A stretch of 64,000 nt of DNA from Saccharomyces paradoxus (taxonomy: Eukaryota > Ascomycota > Saccharomycetes > Saccharomycetales > Saccharomycetaceae), in the NCBI RefSeq assembly GCF_002079055.1, contig NC_047493.1, forward strand, positions 992,001 through 1,056,000, read 5' to 3'. Below, piece after piece: positions 38,763 through 49,099 of this stretch (position 1 is the stretch's first letter; each line of letters opens with the position of its first letter). A program made the position numbers and the translations under genes. The notes beneath the pieces are model-generated. The model saw only the letters and a list, made by a program, of their open reading frames with translations, had not been told where the DNA came from and did not search any database.

Positions 38763-39394
38763 CTTCTTCTATTACAATAGACCTCTTTTCATAAGTGTTC
38801 CGGTATTATTGACGTCAATTAGCCCTTCTACTTAATATCTCAGTTTCAATCTGGTATTTTTTCAGCGATGAGATGGAAAAAATTTCAAAGAACATGTTTG
38901 GGTGTGCCAATTATTGCGGCTAACAACAGCTGCTAAAGAGCTATTTATTTAGAAACTATTAGATTTTGAAAATCGCCTACAGTAACCTCAAAGTACTGCT
39001 TGAAAAGATAGAAGAGGCAATGTTCTGTCAATAGCATTTCTCTGATTTATTTGTTTTAATTGGGCAGCAACAGTGTAAGACATACCTACGAACTACCGAA
39101 ACGTTCTCATCAAGACGAATGACAATGAATAAAGTCACCCCATGGTGCTCCAGAAGTGACCTGCATCATAGCCACAATGACTAAGGGCGAAAGTACAAAA
39201 GCCAACTTGGGATCGATCAAATTTCGTTAATTGCGCCTATACAAAAAGAAATCTTTTATATAAATATGACAGTAAGAAAAGTATATACGTGAGCCAGCAG
39301 GGTATTGAAAGCGATCACAGCAGAACATAAACGAAACAGAACGTATAGAGGATAAGTGAACAAAAGAGACATAAAGAAAGGTTTCCCTTAAAAT
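38763..39394. other. Intergenic region, YGR283C promoter and ERV29 3' flank
   Basis: This is 632 bp without a gene. The YGR283C-proximal part has a PAC element at 38865-38872 followed by an RRPE-like A/T stretch. The rest shows nothing recognisable. Confidence 0.6.
38865..38887 (+). promoter_or_regulatory. PAC element with RRPE-like A/T stretch upstream of YGR283C
   Basis: GCGATGAG at 38865-38872 is a full PAC core. GGAAAAAATTTCA follows within a few bases and resembles an imperfect RRPE. The pair is about 105-125 bp upstream of the YGR283C ATG, as in other ribosome-biogenesis genes. Confidence 0.65.
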
Positions 39395-40327
39395 CTAGTA
39401 AATCTTCTTCTTTTCATCAACAGATAATTCACCAGCGCCAGTATTAGTAACTAATAATAGGCCACCAATGATGCTTAAGTTCTGGTAAAACTCATACTTC
39501 AAGAAATCTCTCTTAGTATTGTTATAAAACCAGTAATTGTTTAGAGTGATATTGTAAAAAGTCAAGATCAAACCTAACATAATGGATGCAAATTTTGTCT
39601 TGTAACCAATGGCAAAACATATTGTGCCGATAATGGTCAAAACAACAGTAAACCATGATTTACTGAATGTGAAGGCGATAAACATTAAAACAATTAAAAT
39701 TCTACCGGCAAACAATAGGTAACCCTTTGCTTTGTCGTTTTTGCTGTTTAATTCAGGAAGCATACCGAACGTTGTCTTGTTTTGAACAATGGAATCGCTG
39801 AATGCAATCAATAACCCACCAATAACACTGAAGTTTCTTAACACAAATGATGAACCCGTAAACAACCCATAGACTAAGGCTTGAGAAATAACGCAAGCAC
39901 ACAACACACCGGTGGCATAATTGGTTTGCTTTCTCAAAACCAACAAACTGGCACCAATCAACATGGAAATTGTAACAATCACAAGGAACACAACGACAAA
40001 GAAGTATGGATAGTGTTTCCACTTATTCAGATAAAAAATTTGATCCGACCACTGTGATAGGATCCTAAACGAATCCTCATAAAAGGTGGCCACAATGAAA
40101 AATCTTGACAAGCTTGGAATGTAAGGCTTCAATTTATAAACAATTGCGTTGTCAGTAAGTCCCTCAATCCTGGAGGCAAACTTTTCAAAAGAGTGCTTCC
40201 ATTGTTTTAAGATGCCGGAAGAGGATTGGTTCTGATTTGATCTAAATTGCGCACCACCAGAGTATGGTCCTTGCGATGATGACATTGGCATACCGCCAAA
40301 ATTTCCAGTAGGTCCTCTGTAAGACAT
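39395..40327 (-). CDS. ERV29: Erv29, COPII cargo receptor (SURF4 family)
   Basis: Erv29 (310 aa) recruits soluble secretory cargo such as glyco-pro-alpha-factor and carboxypeptidase Y into COPII vesicles. After a polar N-terminal tail of about 80 residues rich in Gly, Ser and Gln come multiple hydrophobic helices to about residue 295. The C-terminus KKKIY provides a dilysine (KKxx) retrieval signal for cycling between ER and Golgi. Length and sequence match yeast Erv29. Confidence 0.96.
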   Translation of the reverse strand: MSYRGPTGNFGGMPMSSSQGPYSGGAQFRSNQNQSSSGILKQWKHSFEKFASRIEGLTDNAIVYKLKPYIPSLSRFFIVATFYEDSFRILSQWSDQIFYLNKWKHYPYFFVVVFLVIVTISMLIGASLLVLRKQTNYATGVLCACVISQALVYGLFTGSSFVLRNFSVIGGLLIAFSDSIVQNKTTFGMLPELNSKNDKAKGYLLFAGRILIVLMFIAFTFSKSWFTVVLTIIGTICFAIGYKTKFASIMLGLILTFYNITLNNYWFYNNTKRDFLKYEFYQNLSIIGGLLLVTNTGAGELSVDEKKKIY

Positions 40328-40592
40328 TGATCTATCCTTTCAGTTTTGATTTCACTTCTTTTGAGTCGTGGTAATTGTCAGCTATTGTAAAGTAAAAGAG
40401 GACACCTTTAACGAAAGATCAAAGGTGTCCTTTATTTTTCGCCCTTCTCATTATTCCCTCTTCTTTCATTTTTCCAGAAATACCCAAAGAAGGAACTGTT
40501 ACCCGAGCCCATTTTTATGATAGAAATAACAGCGAAGTTCTTTATAATATTCGTATACATCCATATATATTCTATTCTATTTCTTACGGTAT

Positions 40593-41894
40593 TCAGACGA
40601 AGTAAGACAACAAACTGGATGGCAGTTTGCCAGAATCGACAACAGCATTTGCAGATTCTTTCAAAGCTTCCTTGGCACCAGCAGCATTGGCCTTGATCTT
40701 ATCAGCAGTGGACACTAACTCTTCATCATTCAAACTGTCAACGATCAAACCAATTTGCTCGTCAATGGTGGTGGCCTTGTCAGCATCACCAAAGTAGTCG
40801 ACTTCCTTGGCGGAGTTACGAATAGTTCTCTTGTTCTTCTTCTTAGCAGCCTTGGCAGCTTCCTTAGCCTTCTTTTTGTCAGCTTTAGCAGAGGCGTTGG
40901 CCTTGGCTTCAGATTCAGCCTTAGCCTTGGCTTCAGCCTCGGCCTTGGCCTTAGCTTCAGCTTCAGCTCTGGCACCGGCTTCTCTTTCCCATTTTTTTCT
41001 TTCCTTTTCCTTCTTCTCTTCTTCTTTGAACAATTTGATACGAGGATCTTCGCTGACAGCTCTTTCGACAAGTTTGACCAATCTAGCATTGTCAGCGGTT
41101 TTTTTCTTGTCTCTTGCGGCCTTGTTCTTTCTCTCAATGTAACGCTTGTGGTCTCTGTTGGAAGAGTCGTCTGGGACATCTTCGTCCAAGAATTCAAAAG
41201 TTCTCCAAGAATCAAATCTGTGCCAGAAAGCATAGAATTGTTCGACTTCCTTCTTGGAAGAATCCTTGTTACCTAGAGGTGGAGCAGGAGTTTTCTTGGA
41301 GAAACGAGCTTCAGCTTCGAAAACAGGACCCCAAGCTTCGTAGAAGTCATAATCAGTACCCTTCTTTGGTGGAAGGACATCAGCAACGAAGTCACATGAG
41401 TCGTATTGAGCCCTCTTGTTGGAATCAGTTAAAGTTTCAAAAGCCTTTTGAATAATCTTGAAGAAGCCATCTTGATCCAAACTACCACCAGCAGCAGATT
41501 GCTTGTCTGGATGGTACTTGACGACTTGTTTTCTGTGAGCCTTGATGATTTGACTTTCAGTAGCTCTGAAACGTAGCTTAGACAAACCCATAGCAGCGTA
41601 CAAATCGGCGGTTTTCCAGTCTCTAGCATCGTGAGTTAATAGATCTTCATCGGCCAATTCAGTGTCGAATAACAATTCATCTGGGTCAACATTTGATTCA
41701 TCAACAGTTGTGACGTTCTTTTCAGCTTCAATTCTTTCGAATTCAGACCAGGTGTGGTTTCTCAAAGTTCTTTGAGCATGTTGCAAAAAGAACTTACCAA
41801 CTGGTTCGACCGGACGGCGGACGAAAGGGGTCTTGGTAGCAGAACTGTTGACTTCAACAGTGATGTCTGAGGTTAGGGTTGGTAAAGAAAACAT
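40593..41894 (-). CDS. ZUO1: Zuotin, ribosome-associated J-protein (RAC subunit)
   Basis: Zuo1 (433 aa) pairs with Ssz1 as the ribosome-associated complex that stimulates Ssb Hsp70 at the exit tunnel. The N-terminal part binds Ssz1. The J-domain lies at about residues 98-165, with the HPD motif (VKYHPDK) near 127. The zuotin homology domain follows. A long charged helix from about 280-360 has Ala/Lys/Glu repeats (EAEAKAKAEAEAKAKAE) and contacts rRNA; a four-helix bundle ends the protein. The repeat helix gives long open frames on other strands, which are not genes. Coding bias is strong, as expected of an abundant protein. Confidence 0.97.
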   Translation of the reverse strand: MFSLPTLTSDITVEVNSSATKTPFVRRPVEPVGKFFLQHAQRTLRNHTWSEFERIEAEKNVTTVDESNVDPDELLFDTELADEDLLTHDARDWKTADLYAAMGLSKLRFRATESQIIKAHRKQVVKYHPDKQSAAGGSLDQDGFFKIIQKAFETLTDSNKRAQYDSCDFVADVLPPKKGTDYDFYEAWGPVFEAEARFSKKTPAPPLGNKDSSKKEVEQFYAFWHRFDSWRTFEFLDEDVPDDSSNRDHKRYIERKNKAARDKKKTADNARLVKLVERAVSEDPRIKLFKEEEKKEKERKKWEREAGARAEAEAKAKAEAEAKAKAESEAKANASAKADKKKAKEAAKAAKKKNKRTIRNSAKEVDYFGDADKATTIDEQIGLIVDSLNDEELVSTADKIKANAAGAKEALKESANAVVDSGKLPSSLLSYFV

Positions 41895-42560
41895 CGTAGT
41901 TCTTGGTGGTATGTGTCGGGCAAAGTGAAAATTCTGACAGCCTGAGCTAGAAAATTCTAATAAAACTTTCTATATGAATAGTTGAAAAAAAAAATTCTGA
42001 CACTGTGCAAAATTTCATCGAAAAAAAAAAATTCTTAATGGCGGGTAATAATTTTGCACATTTATATTAAGAGTACCATGTCCATTAATGACATCAAAAA
42101 GTCAGAATTATAACTTTATGACTGGCGATTTCTTTATATTTATTCCTAGTTAATTTATATGTAAAGTTTTTTCTCCAAACAGATAATTTTCAGGAATCTC
42201 AGCATTTATAGTCGATTTCATGTTGCTCTCAATAAATGTTAATATTTAGTTAGGTTCTTCCCGAAATGGAAGAAACAAACGTTTCGATTGTGGCTTTTTT
42301 GGTCAATATTATTTTGACTTGATAAAAAATTCTGCAAAAATCAAACTTTAAATGAAAATCGCTATCTGGTAATCATCTTCACTACAGCAAAGATTATATG
42401 CGTGATGGGATATAATGTTAGAAATCGGATGCATAAGAGATAAAATGCCAGCTATCGATGGCGAAATAAATAGGTAAATATATATATATAGGTTTTCTTA
42501 ATAAATAAGCGAGGAAAGTACGGTCAGTAAAATCGTAGAGTTATCCACATGCCCCTACGT
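41895..42560. other. Intergenic region, ZUO1 promoter and BIO2 3' flank
   Basis: This is 666 bp, A/T-rich, with two oligo-A tracts close to ZUO1 (41984-41994 and 42020-42030) that may act as nucleosome-excluding promoter DNA, and a TA run at 42478-42490. No gene is visible. Confidence 0.6.
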
Positions 42561-43688
42561 TTAAGATCTGTCGTACTTGAACGCTTCCATAGGTTGCAAT
42601 CCCCATTTAGCCAACATTGCCTTGTCTTCATCCCAACCGTTACACATGGTTGTAAGCATTTTCTTACCGGTGAAGATACTGTTACAACCGGCCATGAAAC
42701 AGACGAATTGCTCTGTTTCTTTCATTGTATAACGACCAGCAGCAAGTCTTATAATAGCTTTTGGCATGACAATTCTCGCTGTTGCGATGGTTCTCAAAAT
42801 TTCATCGAATTGCAACTTCTTACTCTTTGGGTCGGCAAGTTCCTCGGCCATTGGAGTCCCCTTGATGGCAACAAGTCTATTGATTGGTAGGGACTCAGGA
42901 TGAGGGGACATATTGGATAATGTGTAAATGAATCCAATGTGGTCGTCTTCGCTTTCACCAAGACCCAAGATACCACCGGTACAGGCTTTTATTCCGGATT
43001 CTTGGACGTTCTTAATGGTCTGTAATCTATCGTCGTAGGTTCTCGTGGTGATGACCTTACTGTAGTGCTCTCTGGAAGTGTCGATGTTATGGTTGTACGC
43101 GGTCAAACCTGCATCTTTCAATTGCTTTGCCTGGTCTTGATCAACCATACCCAAAGTAACACATGTTTCTAGCCCCATATCATTCACTTTTGTGACCATT
43201 TCCTGAATTCTTTTCATGGCTGATTTACGACCTTTCATGTCTCTCCATGCAGCACCCAGGCAAAATCTGGTCGATCCATTCTTCTTAGCCTCTTCTGCCT
43301 CTTTGATCACTTCATCCACTTTAACCATTTTCTCAGCCTTTAGCCCGGTATCGTTTCTCGAAGACTGCGCACAGTACTTACAGTCTTCAGAACAACCACC
43401 AGATTTGATGTTCATCAATGTGCACAGTTGTACTTTGGTTGGATCGTGCCATTTTCTGTGCTGCAGTTGTGCTGCATGAGTAAGCTCAAGCAGTGGGGTG
43501 TGATAAATTTCTTTCAATTGCGATTTTGTCCACGAATGTTTTGGTTCTTCTAACGACAATGCATATTGTAGAGCACCCAAAGGACTAGCTTCTGAGGATG
43601 CAGTTGCCGATTTAATTGCGGCATTGGTTGCATATTTAGTAAGGGCCGGTCTAGCGGTAGAGAAGTGACGGCAGATAGTTGACATCAT
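42561..43688 (-). CDS. BIO2: Biotin synthase, mitochondrial radical-SAM enzyme
   Basis: Bio2 (375 aa) inserts sulfur into dethiobiotin to make biotin. The N-terminus (MMSTICRHFSTARPALTKYA) is a basic, Ser/Thr-rich mitochondrial presequence. The radical-SAM cluster motif CSEDCKYC places the 4Fe-4S cysteines at about residues 99, 103 and 106. Cys and Arg ligands of the auxiliary cluster lie in ETCVTLG, GIKACTGG and RLAAGR. Two adjacent ATGs are possible starts. It is the last conserved gene before the subtelomeric part of the window. Confidence 0.97.
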   Translation of the reverse strand: MMSTICRHFSTARPALTKYATNAAIKSATASSEASPLGALQYALSLEEPKHSWTKSQLKEIYHTPLLELTHAAQLQHRKWHDPTKVQLCTLMNIKSGGCSEDCKYCAQSSRNDTGLKAEKMVKVDEVIKEAEEAKKNGSTRFCLGAAWRDMKGRKSAMKRIQEMVTKVNDMGLETCVTLGMVDQDQAKQLKDAGLTAYNHNIDTSREHYSKVITTRTYDDRLQTIKNVQESGIKACTGGILGLGESEDDHIGFIYTLSNMSPHPESLPINRLVAIKGTPMAEELADPKSKKLQFDEILRTIATARIVMPKAIIRLAAGRYTMKETEQFVCFMAGCNSIFTGKKMLTTMCNGWDEDKAMLAKWGLQPMEAFKYDRS

Positions 43689-46058
43689 ACTGCTGTAGAA
43701 TTAAAAATAATCTGCTAGGTTAGCTATTCACAGAAGACCACTACGAGAAGAGCAAGATCTGAAAAATTTTCAGCAGGTCTGGAAGCAAAAAAAGTTTTCC
43801 CTTTTTATACAAGATCTACTTAAGAGAAGAAATGGAAAATATAAAATTTAGCAGAGTAGTCAACGAACTACATAGCCTGTAAATAAAGATTAGGCAGCAA
43901 CGTAGCGGATTTTCCCCAGGCATCGACCCCCACGTGAAATCTCTGTGAATGCCAGCGTGACAGGGACGGTTCTAATGCTTCGCACTTTTCAACAACTTTT
44001 TTTTTGATTATCATATGCCGGCAAAGTGGCTTCGAAGGAGACGCGCGACATCATCTGCGAGTCATCTCGATATGACTACCTTTTGCCAGCCAACACGCCC
44101 ATCCACGACTTGTTACGAGAAAAGCGCAGAGAACAGTATCGATGAATGAGATTTGCGTAGTGGCCTTTTCTAGAGGCCAAGAAATATTGCGTAGATATTC
44201 CATACATACTATATGATATGAATTCGTTTTGCTCAAAAAGTTATGCGCGACAAGCATATTATGTTGGGCGTTTCTTATTCGCTTGCTTTGCTAGTATACT
44301 GTCAAAATGATTCTGCATTAGCTTGTGAGAAAAAGCGAGCTATCAATAACCACCTCTGACTCCCTAGGCCTTGTGATGTTGATTATTTAGCAGTTTGCAT
44401 AGCAACCATAACTTCTTGCAAGAAAGAATAGTTTCAAACCATGATATTTTTCTTGGAGATGCAGCAGTAAGTGCAGAATACAAATAGTACGAATCCCAAG
44501 AGGGAGGGCACGCAATTTTACGAGCTTTCAGGGTTCTCATTCCTCAATTGACGCGAGATGAGCAAGTATCTTCTCGAGTCTAACATAAAGTCGCTTGAAA
44601 AGCTGTTGTCCATATACTATTTTTGGGACCGCTCTCCACAGCTGCCTACTTTGGGATGAAAGTAGCAGTTGATGATTTACCGAATAACGTTATACATAGA
44701 ATCTTTTGTTATTAGTCAAAGCCCAACTCCGTGGATGGTAGTGCTTTGCTGTTTTCGTGATGAGCTGCTAGGTCACATACGCTCTAACTAAGTCAGTGAA
44801 ACATTAAAAAAATATGAAACCGGATCATATTTTTCTAAAGCAATTGATTGAATTATGACATTTTGTTTTTGTACTAAAGAAAAAGTCAAACCGCTACAGC
44901 CGATATAGATGCATGTGTAAGGAAAACGTACAAACAAGAACAATAGCCCCTAAAGGCATCAGAAAATCCATTGGTATGAGACAATTTAAACATTTCCCTT
45001 CCATAATAAAAGCTATCAGAGCAGTAGGCCACTAAGAATAGTGATTATCCGTAATAAGTGCTATTTCGTATCGAATTGGCGAGTAGACTGAACTACACAC
45101 TCCCATCTTCTCACATACCAAGCGTCTTTATCGAGAGACTTTAGTAATCAAGATGTTTTGTGTTTATTATTAAGTATCCGAGCAAGTGATGCTAACTGCA
45201 CCAGAAAATAGCCTACCTTTCAAGGAAAATGGCAACGTAGCTAAAGCAGGTAAATCTGAGTATCCTCAACACTGGAGGTATGGTTAGTGATATTTGATGT
45301 ATTTTCTGTTAACACTATGACATGCGGTACGATATGTTCTTATTGACCCTATGCAAAGCATCACGAAAGCATATTTTTAACAGCTACTTCTGTTTGATCA
45401 AGTTGGTTCCGATTTTCGCAAACCTTCTTCCGCTATTTGTTTTTCCCGTCGACGACTAGTTTATATTAAACGACCTTTTGGGGGTGAAAATTAGGTTTAG
45501 GTCGATAGAATAGAGTTACCATCTCATTATTCATTAGGACTAGTGGCAGTGTCATAGTTTTCGAATGCTATTATTCGATTTGCGCCTTTCTGGAGTTCAA
45601 GCGCACAGTATTCTTCCCTCGTTCCACTTGACAAAAGAAAGAGAATTCTTCACTTTCCTAACCAATGGGTTAAAAGTTTCCGTTATAAACCTGGATGTTC
45701 TCGTTTCCATTTCTAACTTCTGAGTCCTCTTTTCAAAAGTTCTGAATTAGTGCGTCATCTTCGGACTGTTCAATGAAAATCAAGAGGTTCTGAACAAACA
45801 ACCTTCGATGTCTAGTCTCTGTCAATGGAATTTTGGCTCTCGGACTTCTGAATCATGGATGTTACCAAAAATTAAGTATCTTTGGTGCACTACAAGATTT
45901 CATTTCAGTTCAAAATCGACTCTTCCATCATCATCATAGAAACATATAGCATAAAAAAACTATGTTGATGTGTACATAAAGCTAGCTAAAACAAATAAAA
46001 AAGTAAACTTTTGTAGGGTTTCTTCGTGCATTTTCATTATTATTTTTTTTGAAGTTTC
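43689..46058. other. Gene-poor stretch between BIO2 and the first MAL cluster
   Basis: This 2370 bp stretch marks the change from conserved arm to subtelomeric DNA. The left 300 bp should be the BIO2 promoter and holds an E-box CACGTG at 43931-43936. Beyond it I find only short broken frames. None resembles the neighbouring sugar genes, a Ty element or a tRNA. A decayed gene could be hidden here, but I cannot recognise one. Confidence 0.55.
43931..43936. promoter_or_regulatory. CACGTG E-box upstream of BIO2
   Basis: The sequence CACGTG, 243 bp upstream of the BIO2 ATG, is the core bound by Cbf1 and Pho4. Cbf1 with Met4 controls sulfur metabolism, which would fit a sulfur-inserting enzyme, but that link is inference. 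Confidence 0.35.
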
Positions 46059-47828
46059 TCATTCGCTGATGTAGATTCTTCCTTCCCATGGCTTCAATGT
46101 TCTGGAAGATGCATCTACTTCCTTCTTTGGGTAGTTCCCAAACTCTAACTTAAACGACGAGTTATCGTTTGGAATCGTAAAGTCTATAGCATCAGAGCTA
46201 AAGTTCAAAGCAGCAAACAATGATTTGTTGTCGTACTTCTTAGTGAAGCTAAATAGCTTTTTGTTGTCCATATCAATGAACTCAAAATCATAGCCGTACA
46301 CAGTAATGTCCTTGTGCGCTTTTCTAAACTTCAAAGCCTCCTTCCAGAAGTTCAAAACTGAGCTGGGGTCCTTGACCTCATCTTCGACGTTAATACCTTC
46401 TCTGAAAGACTCGTTCAAGTAAAACCATGGCTTGGCATTAGGACCAGAAAATCCGGCATTTGGCTCTTCACGCGACCACTGCATAGGTGTTCTGGCATGG
46501 TCTCTGGAGATAAGGGCAATGGCTTCTAAAAACTTCTTCATCTCCTCTGAGTTTTCCCCATGCTCCTCCTTGATTGCCTTGTAGTTGTTTCTGATTTCAA
46601 CGTCCTCGTACTTTTGAACAGGCCAGTTCTTGAAATTGATTTGGCCCAACTCTTGCCCTTGGTACACATACAGAGTACCGGTCAAAGCACTTAATAACAC
46701 AGACAATAACTTACCAGAAATTACACGATTCTTTGAAGAATCGTCACCAAATCTCGTGATAGAACGAGGTTGGTCGTGGTTTTCCAGATAAATTGTTGAC
46801 CAACAGTCTGTCCCGTTGATGTATCTGAAAAGCTCTGCAAGGGCAACCTTCCAATCCTTCAACTCAAATGGGACTAAATTGTAACGGAATAAGGGAGATG
46901 TCCCAACATCAGTATGAGAGAAGTTGAACAACTCACCAAGCTCGTGTCTTGAAGCACTCGTGTACAGTTTCTTGGTTTCGTCGGAGGCATGTTGCATTTC
47001 ACCAACCGTCATAATCTCTCTGCCATCCTTAACTCTGTCTCTGATAAACTTGTTCATTTCTTGATGGAACTCGTGAATACGTGGACCATTCAAGGTGTAT
47101 GGATCACTTGATTGCCAGGTCGAGCTTTTATCAACAACAGGAGCATCTGGTAAACCGACTACCTTGGAATACAAGCTTCCCACATCGATTCTGAAACCGT
47201 CAACACCATGGTCCAACCAATATCCAACAGCACTTTCGTAGATTGCCTTTCTACACTCTTCACTTTCCCAGTTGAGATCAGGCTGAGTAGAACAAAACAA
47301 ACGCAAGTAAAATTCTTGCGTCTTCTCATCGAACGTCCATGCGGAACCGCCAAAATAGGACTTCCAGTTGTTTGGAGGAATTGGCTTGCCTTCAGCGTCG
47401 TAGCCCTTAGGAGGTCTCCAGAAGAACCAGTCACGTTTTGGGTTGGTCTTTGAGGATCTGCTTTCCTTAAACCATTCATGCTCGCTGGAGCAGTGGTTGA
47501 TGACCAAGTCGGTGATGAACTTCATACCAAGCTTGTGTGTCTTTTCGATCAGGGCAAAGCAGTCCTCATTGGTACCGTAGGTTGGCCACACTTTCTCGTA
47601 GTTGGCAATGTCGTAACCCATGTCATCTTGTGGCGAGTCGTAGAATGGCGAGATCCAAATGGCATCGGCGCCAAGCTCTTTGATGTACTCCAACTTGGAG
47701 GCAATACCCTTCATGTCACCCCATCCATCGTTGTTGGAGTCTTTGAAACTTGCTGGGTAAATCTGATAGATGGTGGCCTCTTTCCACCACTTAGGTTCTG
47801 TTTCTGGGTGCGCAGAAGAAATAGTCAT
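46059..47828 (-). CDS. IMA1: Isomaltase (oligo-1,6-glucosidase), cluster 1 copy
   Basis: This 589-aa cytosolic GH13 alpha-glucosidase sits in the position of IMA1/YGR287C. Catalytic residues of the family are present: nucleophile Asp215 in [13 protein letters not shown], acid/base Glu277 in [10 protein letters not shown] and Asp352 in ENHDQPRS. Val216 directly after the nucleophile (Thr in maltases such as Mal12) marks isomaltase specificity, so alpha-1,6 bonds of isomaltose and related sugars are the expected substrates. It is divergent from the activator at 49100. The first ~530 bp of the gene differ from the second copy (58031-59800) at only a few bases, while other parts are clearly diverged, a sign of gene conversion. 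Confidence 0.95.
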   Translation of the reverse strand: MTISSAHPETEPKWWKEATIYQIYPASFKDSNNDGWGDMKGIASKLEYIKELGADAIWISPFYDSPQDDMGYDIANYEKVWPTYGTNEDCFALIEKTHKLGMKFITDLVINHCSSEHEWFKESRSSKTNPKRDWFFWRPPKGYDAEGKPIPPNNWKSYFGGSAWTFDEKTQEFYLRLFCSTQPDLNWESEECRKAIYESAVGYWLDHGVDGFRIDVGSLYSKVVGLPDAPVVDKSSTWQSSDPYTLNGPRIHEFHQEMNKFIRDRVKDGREIMTVGEMQHASDETKKLYTSASRHELGELFNFSHTDVGTSPLFRYNLVPFELKDWKVALAELFRYINGTDCWSTIYLENHDQPRSITRFGDDSSKNRVISGKLLSVLLSALTGTLYVYQGQELGQINFKNWPVQKYEDVEIRNNYKAIKEEHGENSEEMKKFLEAIALISRDHARTPMQWSREEPNAGFSGPNAKPWFYLNESFREGINVEDEVKDPSSVLNFWKEALKFRKAHKDITVYGYDFEFIDMDNKKLFSFTKKYDNKSLFAALNFSSDAIDFTIPNDNSSFKLEFGNYPKKEVDASSRTLKPWEGRIYISE

Positions 47829-49099
47829 TAAGGGAAGTTTTTAACTTAGAAAGCTTTGTTCGTATGTTGCTTGTTCAAAGCTGGTACTGAAAAGTTTGAA
47901 ATACCACTTCTACCACGAAAACGATGTCTCATCAATTACTTCAACACTTAAATACCTTTTCTATTCCATAGGGAGACCTTCTCTCTCATTCCGAAGGACG
48001 TTGTGGTATGATTAGAACAATGAAAATAAGGCACAATGTTTATCCGAATATTTCAACGATCACAAGTATATAATAAAACGTAGGCACGTAGTTCCATAAT
48101 GTGCCTGCCCCTTCGTGAGATTTGATATCGTACAGCGAAAATACACTGTTAACTTTATTTCAAGGCAATGTTCCCTGAAATTAATGCTGCGTGCTTTTAA
48201 TACTTGTCCAAACCGCGGGGTTAGCAACTTTATTTTCCGAAATATTCTCCCCACCAAACTCTTACGTATTGCACAACTCAGTTTTCTTCTTAGTATCAGC
48301 GTGTACCTCACTGTGTTTCTCAGCATACAGATTCTTGCGACAATTACTCCGACGTTCCGCGATGCCTAGGTTGGTTCGGTCTCAATGAATATTCCGCTAG
48401 AGAGGTACATACCTTTGGGGAGAATAACAGCTTCCATGACGTAAATTGAATGGCAGCGAAGCTGTCTACAAAATAACGTGGTCACGCACAAAAAAGTAAG
48501 CATTTCACTTCTCACGTCTTACGAGTTGGTAGTGGAAAGTTTTCAAACATCGAATTACTTTCTTCTATTGTGGTCGACGTAGTATTAGCGGAGCTAAATA
48601 CTGAAAAACGTTCTTGGTAGATTTTGACGAGCGTGCGCAGGATAATAAGTGCTCATCTTCGGATGTCCTTGAAAGCATATTCGGAAGCACAAAATTCGGT
48701 TCTACAAAGATAAAGATGATCGTGAACTTCGAAATGAATGTCTGACCAAAAACAAGAAAAAAGCAGTTGAAAGTTTCTCGAGGAAATCTTATACATATAT
48801 ATATATTCCAATGCGATCTTGAACACCCTGTTAGATGAGCATAATCGCAACGAAATGAGAGGCTCGGATAGCGGGAAGCGGTGAACTTAGCGTGCAATGG
48901 CATATAAAGTCCGGGTGATACATAATCCTCTGCAGTACCACGCCATACATACCATAATGCATTTTCTTCATCCCCTGCCATTACTATTTATCCCGGCATA
49001 TTCTATAACATCTATACGCCTACATGGAGTCATATTCCAATGATGCACTGAAGTAAATGAGAAAGAGGAAATCGAGGCAAATAATATTTTGCTTTGAAT
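47829..49099. promoter_or_regulatory. Divergent control region, isomaltase 1 / activator 1
   Basis: This 1271 bp region separates two divergent start codons. A TATA-like TATTTAAG toward the isomaltase is near 47949-47956. CGA-N9-CGA at 48045-48059 has MAL-activator-like half-site spacing. A block around 48190-48280 resembles the same region of cluster 2, including CCGAAATATTCTCC at 48237-48250, which matches 60213-60226 at 13 of 14 bases. The 138-codon frame at 48565-48981 has no family resemblance and is not called. Confidence 0.6.
48045..48059 (+). promoter_or_regulatory. CGA-N9-CGA direct repeat, candidate MAL-activator site
   Basis: Two CGA triplets in direct repeat are 12 bp apart, 217 bp upstream of the isomaltase ATG. 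Mal63-type activators bind direct triplet half-sites separated by 9 bp. One such site alone could arise by chance. Confidence 0.35.

Noticed and set aside
40745-41276. Long frames on both strands over the ZUO1 charged helix
   Set aside because: They are by-products of the Ala/Lys/Glu repeat and strong codon bias of ZUO1.
41984-42060. RRPE/PAC-like bases upstream of ZUO1
   Set aside because: The best match (AAAATTTCATCG) lacks the full core of both elements.
42100-42180. A/T-rich replication-origin-like stretch
   Set aside because: Near matches to the 11-bp ARS consensus occur, but none was perfect in the place examined, and such matches are common in A/T-rich yeast DNA.
43689-46058. Possible Ty LTR or tRNA in the gene-poor boundary
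   Set aside because: I looked for the LTR ends and a tRNA B-box-like GGTTCGA in a plausible setting and found none.
47478-47831. 117-codon plus-strand frame inside isomaltase 1 (same at 59450-59803)
   Set aside because: It is antisense to the conserved N-terminus of the enzyme; its conservation only follows that of the real gene.
48565-48981. 138-codon frame on the minus strand between isomaltase 1 and activator 1
   Set aside because: It has no recognisable family, overlaps the divergent promoter and has no counterpart in cluster 2.
49094-49099. TTG start for activator 1, and likewise 61099-61104 for activator 2
   Set aside because: An ATG lies two codons downstream in both genes and gives the usual MALx3 length.
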